A stretch of DNA of 64,000 bases from Rhizomucor pusillus. Lineage: Eukaryota; Mucoromycota; Mucoromycetes; Mucorales; Lichtheimiaceae. The position numbers were made by a program, and so were the translations under genes. The stretch lies in the NCBI GenBank assembly GCA_900175165.2, contig FWWN02000701.1:63534-127533 (forward strand), given 5' to 3'. Position 1 is the stretch's first letter. The number at the start of each line of letters is the position of its first letter. The notes beneath the pieces are model-generated. The model was not told the DNA's origin. It made no database searches and worked only from the letters and a program-made list of their open reading frames with translations. Shown piece by piece: positions 34,862-45,078 of the stretch.

Positions 34862-36926
34862 TTATCTAGTTCTTACCAAATCATCAATCTTCAAAATCAT
34901 CTTGACGGTCTCTGCTGCTAACTCGATCGCACTGGTTGAAACCAACAAAGGTTGAATAACGTTTTCCTCCAGGATATTAGTAACGGTGCCCTTCTTGACG
35001 TTGATACCGGCGGTCTTCTCTCCCAATGCATGTCTGTTACGCAATTCAGTGACGATTGAAATAGGATTCAAACCAGCGTTTTCTGCCAAAGTTGTCGGTA
35101 CGATCTCCAATGCTTCAGCAAATGCCTGAAAACAGTATTGCTCCATGCCCTTCAGTGTCTTTGCATGCTCCATCAGTCGCTGAGAGACCTCGATCTCTGG
35201 GGCACCGCCGCCAGCAATTAGAGCCCTAGAAATGAAAGATCAGGATAAGTCTTCCTTCTCTTCTTCTCAGTCACTTGAAAGTTAACTTACTTTTTCTTTA
35301 CGAGACATCGCACTACACAAAGTGCATCGTGCAGTGATCGATGAGATTCTTCCAAGACAAGCGAGTTAGCACCTCTGCAGAGGACAGATACTGTCTTGCC
35401 AGCATGCTTCATGCCAGTGACTCTGACAATGCGGGAGCCAGAAGACTCTGTTTCTTCAATAAGATCAGCGTATCCGAGTTTGTCATCTGTGAATGATTCG
35501 ATATCGGCAACAGGTTTGCAGCCAAGGGACTATATAATTCATTAGATTAGGAACACCTCTTTTGCAATATAGAATCTGCATACCTTGGCAATGAATTCTA
35601 TCTCGTCCCGCTCAATATCTTTAACAACCATAATCTTCAGCTTGGCCAAAAAGTGAAGCGACAGTTCATTGACCGCATCGCGCAGAATAGACTTCTGAAT
35701 AAGAAGAACATTGCATCCAGACTTTTTGATCTTTTTGCTCATGTTCAAGAGATATTGACGTTCTTCCTTCAAGATCTTATCCATCTGTCGATAGTCATTA
35801 ACAACAATTTGGTTCTCCATCTATGAAGCTCCGGTCAGAGATATCCTCTTCTTTGTACAGTTTCAGGTACTCCTTACATCTGGTTTTGGTGGTGAGAGCT
35901 GGAATTGGATCAAACCAATTTTGGCCTTTTCCATGCGAGTGGGACCGCCAGCGCTTGTTACGACATTTTGGTTCAACACGAGGCCATCCACCAATTCGGT
36001 ATCATCAATAGTTCCGCCAACTTTCTTTACGACGCGCACATCCTTGAGATTGACATTATCAGACACTGCTGGATCAATCACGCGAAGCACAGCGTCAACT
36101 GCAATGGGAGCGAGAAGAGAAGAATACTGCGAGACGATCTGTAGGATGCTAAGCGTTAAAGACATATATCGGTCGAGAATACGTTCAATTGCCGACCTTT
36201 GAGTTTAGCGAAGTAGAGGCAGCACGAAGCAAGGATTCTCGGTCGGATAAATCGATGGGTGTGGCCATGTCGGATAAGAATTCGACGGCTTTCTGCGCAG
36301 CACGTTGGAAGGATTCGGCAATGGTGGTGGGATGAATGCCTACAAACAAGTAAATACTTGATCTCTCCAATAAAGCTATCTACATCATATCTACCCTTGT
36401 TGAGCATTTTTTCGGCGGCTGCGAGTAAGGAACTACACAAGACAACCACGGAGGTTGTGCCATCACCAGCTTCGACATCTTGGGCTGCCGACAGATCGAC
36501 GAGCTAGACGTTTCTCGAGTGTCAATGCTTTACAGACTCAGTACTGAAAGATGAGTTACATACCATTTTTGCAGCTGGATGCAGAACGGCCATGTGCTTC
36601 AAGATCGTTGCACCATCGTTGGTGATGACAACCTCGCCATTTCCAGTTTGAATCTACTTGATGTTGTGAGTTCAAATTCGACGATTTCGAGGCACAAGTA
36701 ATTACCATCTTGTCCATACCACGTGGACCGAGCGAGGTACGGATGGCATCGCCAACAGCTAGAGTTCATGCGATGAACAAATGTCAAAATCAGGGGCCGA
36801 TTGAAAGAAGTTGTTCGAGATGACAATACCTTTGGCGGCGACAATATTGCTCAAGCGAACCTCGGTGGGCTTGTCTTTGTCCTGAAAGCTAGTTTTGTTG
36901 TTGGACGGCTTTGCTACCTCGGTCAT
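34862..36926 (-). CDS. CCT4: Cytosolic chaperonin CCT/TRiC subunit delta
   Basis: Nine exons: 36830-36926, 36706-36758, 36564-36653, 36395-36503, 36197-36339, 35878-36138, 35584-35820, 35291-35529 and 34862-35225; 530 residues. CCT is the two-ring ATP-driven chaperonin that folds actin and tubulin; delta is one of eight paralogous subunits per ring. Group II chaperonin motifs are intact: [42 protein letters not shown] and [10 protein letters not shown]. Assignment to delta rests on LNNKTSF-type start ([20 protein letters not shown]), [12 protein letters not shown] and the C-terminus [12 protein letters not shown], typical of CCT4. CCT5 lies about 1.6 kb away on the opposite strand, with the PH-domain gene between them. 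Confidence 0.95.
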
Positions 36927-37065
36927 GAAAGTTTTTGAGATGAAGTTGGTCTCCTAGCACGCGTCAAATGGAAAAAATTCAGCTCCCGGCTGGTTGCCGG
37001 AGCGGGGCCGCTTAGTGGCTCGTGTTTTCCATGCCTTTCCTCTCCAGTCTCTCTATTTATTATTA

Positions 37066-38231
37066 TTATCGAATGGTAGTATGAGGACCGCATACAGAAA
37101 CTAGCGTTCTACATCCAGTGCTAAGTGATAGATTGACAATGGTTCCTTGCAGACGATCAGTGCTTCTAGCTACTGTGAGGAACCGCGGCATGCCGCAAAC
37201 ATCAAAGTCGCGGCTAATATTAGCTGATGCTTGCAAGTGTTCAATCCATGATATCATGTCTGTATCGCTTGAGGCTCTTAACAGCAGTCGTCGTCCATCG
37301 GGCATCCGGATACGTAGCACGTTTCGATACTTTTTGTAGTCAAGCGCCACTCCTGCTTGAACACCCTGCATAGAAAGCTGGCAAGACCGCTGGCGGTTCT
37401 TTTGGCTAATATTTATACAGAGAAGGGTACCCCAAAGTTCCAAGTGACATTTCCTGCATAGCATACAAAATGTTATTCACGCTGCCTGCTTTTGGTTAAC
37501 TTCTGACTATTTTGTCTGTGTACTTACTTCCAAGACCTATCCATACTCACTCCGCCGTTCTTCCCGCACTCTTGCTTGATGGAAACCATGCCAGACTTAT
37601 GTATGCTACAAGAATATGGAGGCAATGGCTCAGAATCAACGTCGTCGGCCGGCTGAGGTTTCAACAGATGATCGATGACTGCATATGGTGGTGGCGGAGG
37701 AGACTGTAGTACCTCAATTGCATTCACGCGTTGAGGGACGTATTCTTTGACTCGGATGGCACCGTAGGAAGCAATGAGCTCCTTTTCCTTTTCAAGCCGT
37801 CGCTTAAGTCTTGGCGGTAACAAATTCTGAGTAATATCATCATAGGAAGCGGTGCCGATATTGTCTTCGTTGCGCATGTGGGTATAACCCTGCTCCTCCG
37901 CTTGTTTTACGCTGGTACTTATTTGCGGCGTCGTTGGTAGCAACCGAGCATTTGCAGCTGGAAATATTCCCTTCTCGGATCTAGCTAGAGAGTGTGGTCC
38001 GCATTGCATTTTAATAACAAGGGAACAATAAATAAAAGGAAAGAAAATGAAGGAAAGTACAAGAAATCCAAGCAATTGCCACGGTCGGCCGAGCAGGGGA
38101 CCACTAACCCCTGGCGTTCGAAGCATGTACTGGACAGCTAACCGGTCCAGCAGTGTTTGCAACGTAACAGGATCAAAAGAACATGCTTTAGACAAAATTA
38201 AAAGATCAATGATTGATTGCGCGCTTTTCAT
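37066..38231 (-). CDS. PH-domain protein with an N-terminal membrane segment
   Basis: Two exons, 37528-38231 and 37066-37453, give 363 residues. An N-terminal helical region is followed by a strong hydrophobic segment at residues 51-74 (WQLLGFLVLSFIFFPFIYC). A charged, Pro-rich middle with SPPPPPYAVID follows. A pleckstrin-homology domain spans roughly residues 205-320: it opens SGMVSIKQEC and crosses the splice junction at RSWKKCHLELWGTLLCIN. It continues through YRNVLRIRMPDGRRLLLRA and ends with the signature helix DTDMISWIEHLQASANI, in which Trp is the invariant PH residue. Binding to phosphoinositides and a membrane-anchored adaptor role are inferences. No ATG precedes 38231 in frame, although the frame itself is open to 38321, so an upstream non-coding exon or a different start cannot be excluded. 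Confidence 0.75.
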
Positions 38232-38512
38232 GTAATGTTGAGCCGCGAACGTCGTCACGGTTAACACAGTTTCCAGTATTTTTAACAAAGAAATGCAGTG
38301 TGTTGCTAGATCTCTCTAGGATCATGTTTATTTTGACTATATCTTCTAATACATTACATTACTGTTGTAATCGTGTACATAGAGAGTGCATACGTTGGAG
38401 ACGGCGGGCATACTTGTGATTCACAATTTTTTTGACAACCTCCGACCACCTGTTGCTGGAAAAAGAACGCGCACACGCTCGTTTGACAGCTTACAACTTT
38501 AATCTATACAGA

Positions 38513-40606
38513 ATGGCTGCCCCTGCCAACATCGATCCCAACTCGGCTGTATATGCGACTGACGAATACGGACGTCCCTTCATTATTGTTCGCGAAGGTC
38601 AAAAGAAGTCCAGACTCTCGGGAATCGAGGCCATTCGCGTAAGTGCCTTAGATCATCTTGCTTGCAAATATTGTCCGCAAAGAATGAGTAAGAGCATCTA
38701 ACAGATGTCTCCCATTTCTGTAGTCCCATATTCTTGCAGCGAAAACTGTGTCAAACATTATCCGAACTTCGTTGGGTCCTCGAGGTATAGCCTAGATGAA
38801 GCTTGTAGATCACTTTGGATACTAACCAGCTGGAAAGGTCTCGACAAGATTTTAATCTCCCCAGATGGAGACATTACCGTTACAAACGACGGAGCAACCA
38901 TTCTCGATCAGATGCATGTAGAGCACCAAATTGCAAAGCTCCTTGTGCAGCTTTCAAAGAGTCAGGACGATGAAATTGGTGATGGCACAACTGGCGTTGT
39001 CGGTAAGTTACCATTGAAGTTAATATGGAATACTAGAATCTCTTGCTGATGTATATTCTTCTAGTCCTCGCCGGTGCTTTGCTTGAGCAATGCGAGCAAC
39101 TTCTAGACCGTGGTATCCATCCTATCCGTATTGCGGATGGTTTCGAGCGAGCTTGCAACGTTGCCGTTGCTCATCTGGATAAAATCTCTGACACTATTGA
39201 ATTCAGCAAAGATAACGTAGCAAACCTCAAAAAGACGGCCATGACTAGTTTGGGCAGCAAAATGTAAGGATCAAGGATGACACACCGAGCGATTGCAGTT
39301 TTCTTATATGGATGCACATAGTGTCTCGAAATGTCACGAGCAGTTTGCTGACATTGCAGTAAACGCTGTGCTCTCAGTTGCTGATCTGCAAAGAAAGGAC
39401 GTTGACTTTGAACTTATCAAGGTCGATGGTAAGGTCGGAGGTTCCCTCGAAGATACCACTTTGGTACACGGTGTTGTTGTCGACAAGGATATGTCGCACC
39501 CTCAAATGCCCCGCGAAGTGCGTGATGCTAAGCTTGCCATTCTGACGTGTGCATTTGAACCACCGCGTCCCAAGACCAAGCACAAGTTGGACATTACATC
39601 CGTCGAGGAATACAAAAAGTTGCAAGAATATGAACGACAGAAATTCGAAGATATGATCAAGCAAGTCAAGGATTCTGGTGCCAATCTTGTTATCTGCCAA
39701 TGGGGTTTTGATGATGAAGCAAACCACTTGCTGCTACAAAACAACCTCCCAGCTGTTCGTTGGGTTGGCGGTCCAGAAATTGAACTTATTGCTATCGCTA
39801 CAAATGGACGAATTGTACCGCGGTTCGAAGACTTGTCACCTGAAAAGCTTGGCACGGCTGGCCTTGTTAGAGAATTGACCTTTGGCACCACCAAGGATAG
39901 AATGTTGGTTATTGAAGAATGTGCAAACAGCAGAGCAGTGACTGTGTTCGTTCGAGGTGGTAACAAAATGGTATGTCAAATCTCGGTCTGAAAGTGCGAA
40001 GTTGTATCACTTACCGGATTGTAATTCAACATAGATTATTGATGAAGCCAAGCGTTCTTTGCACGATGCAATTTGTGCTGTTCGCAACCTTGTTCGCGAT
40101 AACCGTGTTGTATATGGTGGCGGTGCTGCTGAAATTAGCTGTTCTTTGGCAGTTGCCAAGGTTGCAGACGAGGTACGGAGTTACTGCCGCGTTCGTGAAG
40201 GATACCAGAGCCTAAAAACCAATGTTTTCGTAGATCTCCACAATTGAGCAATATGCCATGCGCGCCTTTGCAGATGCCCTGGATGCTACTCCTCTTGCTC
40301 TTGCAGAGAACTCTGGTTTGTCACCCATTGAGACATTGGCAGAAGTCAAGGCACAGCAAGCAACTACAGGCAACCCCCGTCTGGGTATCGATTGCTTGCA
40401 CCGAGATTCTAACGGTGAGTGTTTGCAGCATCAGATGAGAGCATGTTACCTGATTCTTACTTGTTTACTCCATTCTAGATATGAAAGAACAGCATGTATA
40501 CGACCCATTGATTTCCAAGCGCCAGCAATTCCTTCTAGCCACTCAGCTCGTCAAGATGATCTTAAAGATCGACGATGTTATTACCACAAATGCCGATGAA
40601 GCTTAA
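38513..40606 (+). CDS. CCT5: Cytosolic chaperonin CCT/TRiC subunit epsilon
   Basis: Eight exons, 38513-38638, 38724-38784, 38838-39002, 39065-39263, 39322-39970, 40035-40172, 40234-40414 and 40479-40606, give 548 residues. It is the epsilon subunit of the actin/tubulin-folding chaperonin. Motifs in order: [71 protein letters not shown] and [10 protein letters not shown]. Epsilon-specific features are the N-terminal [18 protein letters not shown], the [17 protein letters not shown] helix and the ending [16 protein letters not shown] 61-nt exon 2 splits the GPRG loop exactly at Arg-Gly. The start region faces the PH-domain gene across 281 bp. CCT4 is nearby, so two of eight ring subunits are neighbours. 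Confidence 0.96.
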
Positions 40607-42036
40607 AAGTACCAATAGTAAAGCGTACCCTTGTTCGGGTTTTTTTTCTGCATGTACCCTGCTGCTTGTTACACACTTTTCATATATCGAGTCCCTGTGA
40701 GAGTAAGTTTATGGAAAGGTTTCATGCAGGGTACGGGCGTAGCATCGTCAGGAGATCTTAAGGGAACACAGTAAGAGAGAAGCAACAAAGTTCCACGACA
40801 GTCCCAAAAGTAGCCAGAGATCGAGGGCGAGTGATTACGCGTGCAAATGTAGGCACCTGGATTCCCTATCATCCAATCCCTCTCCATTGAGGAGCAAAGG
40901 AAAAAAGAACCTGCTTGATCCGCAAAAAAAAAAGTCTGTAAATATCGATACTATTTTTTCAAGTCTCCCTGCGCTCCTTGACGCATCATTTAAGATGCGA
41001 GATCCGCTGTTTGTTTGTTTTTTAATTAGAAGCCACGTTAGCGATGATCATAGATGAAAACTTTGCAACTCTATGCACAGGCGGAACTGGGTGATCTGGC
41101 GGGCAAAAGTTGCGCTGAGGTCCGCTAATGACAAGGTTCAATGATGTGCATTGTTCACGATCCAATGTACCGAAAAGGAGATGTGGAGGAGGGGATTGAA
41201 ACCTTTTGTCAAAAATATCACACATTTTCATGGTAACTTTAGCAGATCACAAGAGAAAGACAGAACAGGACATCCAACAGGAGAAGGTTGTGTGCGTCCG
41301 AGTCAGGACCCTACCCTATCCATCCCATGATGTTTGCAACAGTGCAGTGCGGCGAGAGAAAGTGTGTGTGTGTTTTGGATCGAGTGAGGAAACGAGGAAA
41401 TAAGGGAGGCGTTGCAGATAAAAAGGTGTGGCAAGAAGTCAAAGACAGCAACTTGACGAGAGCCCGAATGTACGGTATAGGAGCAGAGATGGCCTGAAAA
41501 AGAAAAAGACAGTGTGGATGCTGAAAGGGAGAACCCACGTTTCTAAAGGCCACATGCAAAGGGAGACTTTTGTTCTTTTTTCGGGTTCAGTGGGGTGATG
41601 AAAAGTACACACACGCAGACACGCAGGCAGGCAGAGAAGAAAGAGAGAGTGTGCCTCAATCAGAGACAGAGAAGCCACTTGGTTACCCACAATGTAACCC
41701 TCTAGTTTTAGAACACAACGGGGGACGGGCTTGGACTCTTTTGGGGGCGAGTCCGCTTGATGAACAACAGGGTTAGGCAGCAGCTGTTGCGCTTTTCATC
41801 TTTGCCACCCCTTTGGAGTCGCTTATAAAACCTATAAATTATCACAATCATTTCCTCCCCGTTTACCTTTTCCTCTCGTTTTCTTCTTCTGGTTCTCGGC
41901 ACCATTCGTCTACTATATCTATTGCCGTATCTAATTTAATTCCGTCGTATTCATATATCAATCAATCTTTTCACACCCCCAGCCGTTCTTTTCTCTATAT
42001 ACATCTGGTCTTAATACTCGATAGATACCCGCACTA
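40607..42036. other. Long 5' region of the C2H2 gene and 3' flank of CCT5
   Basis: No gene is supported. Several overlapping frames of 60-80 codons lie at 41200-41900, but composition is purine-rich on one strand and none has a domain. The pyrimidine-rich run 41860-42030 just before the next start looks like a 5' untranslated leader. A TATAAA-like sequence lies at 41824. Confidence 0.4.
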
Positions 42037-43581
42037 ATGTACAAGACTATTTATCGGTTCAGGTAAGCTACATACATTGCAGATGCATGCCATCTTTGCA
42101 AGCATTTCTTATCAATTTGGTATTCGACAGAGTCCGAGTGGAAGACAAATCATACAGCTTCCCTTTGCATCTTTGCATTTATCAAGGCAAGGAACCTAGA
42201 TTCAACGAACTCCTTGATAAGATCCGGCTTGCTGTTTCTACCAAGGCAAGTATCCGATTTTCTGACCTGTTTATTATCCCTTACTTGCTGCTAACCAGAG
42301 AGGTTGCTAGGAGGTAGATCTGAATGAATATAACATTGCATTGGACACAGAGTCCACATACCGCAGCAGTCATATAATTCTGCATGATGATCAGTCTCTT
42401 GTGGATGCGCTAAAGTCAAGTGCAGAGCGTCATTACTTTGAGCTCGTATTGCTGCGCAAACGTGCTCGGACATTGTCGCCTCCAGGTTATGCATTCCGAC
42501 GTGCAAGTCCAGTAGAGCCGATCGGTACGTTGATAATATTCGATAAATGGATACTCCTGGTAATGTTTGTTTCCGACCTACCAACACTTGTATACATGAT
42601 ATAGGTCGTCATCATCACTGGTCCTCAGACGATGTTCCGGTTATCAAGCCGACTGTCCTCAGGTGGTCACCGGTATCCACCTCGGAAATGCAAACCCAAC
42701 CTCGTCTCTCCGTCTCTCTCAGCGAAGGCATCCCTGGTTACCGGCACAGCGCTCAATATAGCCCAGAGCCTATGGACATTGATGGTGATGATAGCAACTG
42801 CACGATACGTAAAGATTCTGGAGTGTCCTTTGATGAACCAATCACACCAAAGAAACAAAGAGCTGCTTCGGCAGAGCACTGTGGCCCGTATCACCATTAC
42901 AGCCAATCGCCGTTACCTCTGCCGCACAGGCCTTCGCTTTATGATACGTCGAGCATTGTGCATCCTCTTGATATCCGTCGACCATCCACAGCTCCACCTT
43001 CACCGCCTTGCACCATGAGACAATCTGCTCCAAACACTGTCAAACTGCCGGCCATATCATCTCTGACTGCCTCGATGCCAGACAGCGCTGAACTAGCTCC
43101 CATTCACCGAAACTCCCGCCCCTCTTTCACAATTTATCCTACAGAGCCCCGCACTCCCCCACAGACACCTTGCTCTGGGGGCGCATCATCTTCTCCTTCT
43201 CCATCCTCGTCCTCGACGGGTATGGCACCGCCCTTGGCCGCTATGCGCTCCAGAAGACAATCCTCTCGATCTGCCAAGTCCGGCAAGTCTCCTGGCCAGT
43301 TTCTGTGTGAGCACATTGTTGATCCAGCAACAAAGCGTAAGTGCGGTCAGACGTTCCGCAGATCTTATGACCTGTCAAGACACCAGTCCATCCATCTCAA
43401 GAACAGACCTTTCTGCTATTGCACTCAATGTGGCAAAAAGTTTACAAGGATGGATGCTCTCCGTCGCCACGAACGTGTGCAAGGCCATTCTTCCAAGCGT
43501 TACCATACCAGCAGGCACCATAGCGCGGGCTCTTTGCCACATACTCACTCCATGGACCACGCTCAGCAGGCTAGAGCGTGA
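42037..43581 (+). CDS. C2H2 zinc-finger transcription factor
   Basis: Four exons, 42037-42062, 42131-42245, 42311-42524 and 42605-43581, give 443 residues. The N-terminal 110 residues (FRVRVEDKSYSFPLHLCIYQG, RFNELLDKIRLAV, HDDQSLVDALKSSAERHYFEL) suggest a folded, PB1-like beta-grasp domain, though this is only a guess. A long Ser/Pro/His-rich linker follows. Two C2H2 fingers lie near the C-terminus: Cys353, Cys365, His378 and His382 in the first, with an unusually long Cys-Cys spacing of 11, and Cys391, Cys394, His407 and His413 in the second (CTQCGKKFTRMDALRRHERV). Target genes are unknown. The second intron (42246-42310) starts GCAAGT; neither nearby GT gives a joinable phase. Confidence 0.82.
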
Positions 43582-44207
43582 TAATCCATCCCTAATCTTA
43601 ATGTACAAATTCATTCCTCCTCCACTTGTTTGTTTTTCTTTCTGCAGCGTGATTCTTGCTGCCAGTACCACCATTTTTTATCTTCCTCCTATACATCTCT
43701 CACACACCCTCGCTCTTACATCCGTCCTCACATAACACATTCGAGTACCGATTTAGTTTTAGCACTCCCATTCACGTAATACACTGTGGCCTGCGCGTCC
43801 AGGTTCTTTAATAATGCTCACAATATAATATAATAATACTGACAAGTAATCTCTTCTATTTAAATTTACAACTTCATCACACATATTCAAAGGGATAATA
43901 ATACTAGTTGATCTGCACTGCATTTCATAATTCCTCCAAGGGGCTAGGTCAGCGATGCACTGGGAACGTGCTCATTTCCTTGATTGTTGCTGTCATCTAA
44001 AGTTGTGTATACTAATTCAACTCAATATGCCATATCAGTTAACATTAATCTGTCATCCCACCCAATTGACGATATGCTCATTTCAGGTCTACGCAGTATG
44101 CATGGTCGGTAATCTGTGTTTCTGCTTTTATTCCTCCAGGTGACAGGGAAAAGTGCTCGTCAAAGAAAAAAAAAGAAATAGAAGAGAAAGATGATGATGT
44201 GAGTTGT
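43582..44207. other. Convergent 3' flanks of the C2H2 and SmD1 genes
   Basis: AT-rich spacer between two convergent stop codons. I see nothing beyond probable 3' untranslated sequence. Confidence 0.5.
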
Positions 44208-44889
44208 TTAGCGTCGACCTCTAGCTCTTCCACGACCACGCATGCCACGACCACGGCCACGACCAGCAGGTGCTAGAACATAATGTCAATAAATTCAAGT
44301 TTACAAGCAATTTTCATATATATATATGCATGTATCTGATAGTTACCTTCCTTCTTCTTGGATTTTGACTTCGGTGTATCGTCGATGAGCAAAGTATCAA
44401 GTGGTAAACTGTCTGGCAGAATGACACATCGAATATTGTTGCCTCGAATACTGAGTGAATCTAGACTCTGAGGGTCTCGGTTTTTTACTGTCATTTTTAC
44501 GGTCTTCAAGTGTGTGTTCATGCTCATATCGACGCCTGCCGTTTCAATAAGTACAATGTAATGTTGAATGGCATTATATTCTTAATTCACCTGTGATTGT
44601 TCCATGCACCACTGTGCCGTTTTTCAGTTCGACGGTAACCGTCTCATTGTTGAGTTTCATCAAAAACCTAGTCCATCGGGTTTAATCTCTGGTTATTGAT
44701 CAAGGGGGCACTTTGCTGCGAGATGGGTTACGGCGACGCGTGTGTGCATTCCGTTGGTACTGCGACGCGAATCAACGCAGAAGAGTCCAGTGAGATTGCT
44801 CAGGCTAATCGCTACCCCATCGATGGCATTCAAATGCCAAATTTAAGGAAATATGGTATAGATTGCACTAATTACCTGACCAACTTCAT
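44208..44889 (-). CDS. SMD1: Small nuclear ribonucleoprotein SmD1
   Basis: Four exons, 44876-44889, 44591-44667, 44347-44535 and 44208-44272, give 114 residues. SmD1 is one of seven Sm proteins forming the ring on U1, U2, U4 and U5 snRNAs, essential for splicing. The Sm1 motif ([24 protein letters not shown]) and Sm2 motif ([17 protein letters not shown]) are complete. The C-terminus is the expected Arg-Gly tail ([18 protein letters not shown]), a target for arginine dimethylation. The first exon has only MKLV plus two bases of Arg, joined over a 208-nt intron to FLMKL. A naive start at the internal Met would remove the conserved MKLVRFL. The first intron is about three times longer than most in this window. 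Confidence 0.95.
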
Positions 44890-45078
44890 TATTTCGCAAT
44901 ATCTTTTGTGTCGAACACCAGGCAGAGAGTTCCGCTTGCGGAACACTTCCTGCGGCTTGTAGATAGGTGGTTGTGTGTGCGCCGCCCCGGCGGGCCAAAT
45001 CACGTGCAGGGGCGCGGTGTTGCAGTGCAGAGAGAAATTGGGAGGAACAAAAAAATGCCGCCTTGACAACTAATTCAC

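Noticed and set aside
40607..42036. Overlapping frames of 60-80 codons upstream of the C2H2 gene
   Set aside because: Low-complexity purine or pyrimidine-rich DNA leaves both strands open; no protein motif or splice support.
44591..44657. SmD1 start at the internal ATG (MKLNNET)
   Set aside because: An upstream 14-nt exon supplies MKLVR, which joins in phase to FLMKL, the conserved SmD1 start.
44668..44875. Intronic snoRNA in SMD1
   Set aside because: No RUGAUGA/CUGA box pair with a terminal stem and no H/ACA pattern was found.
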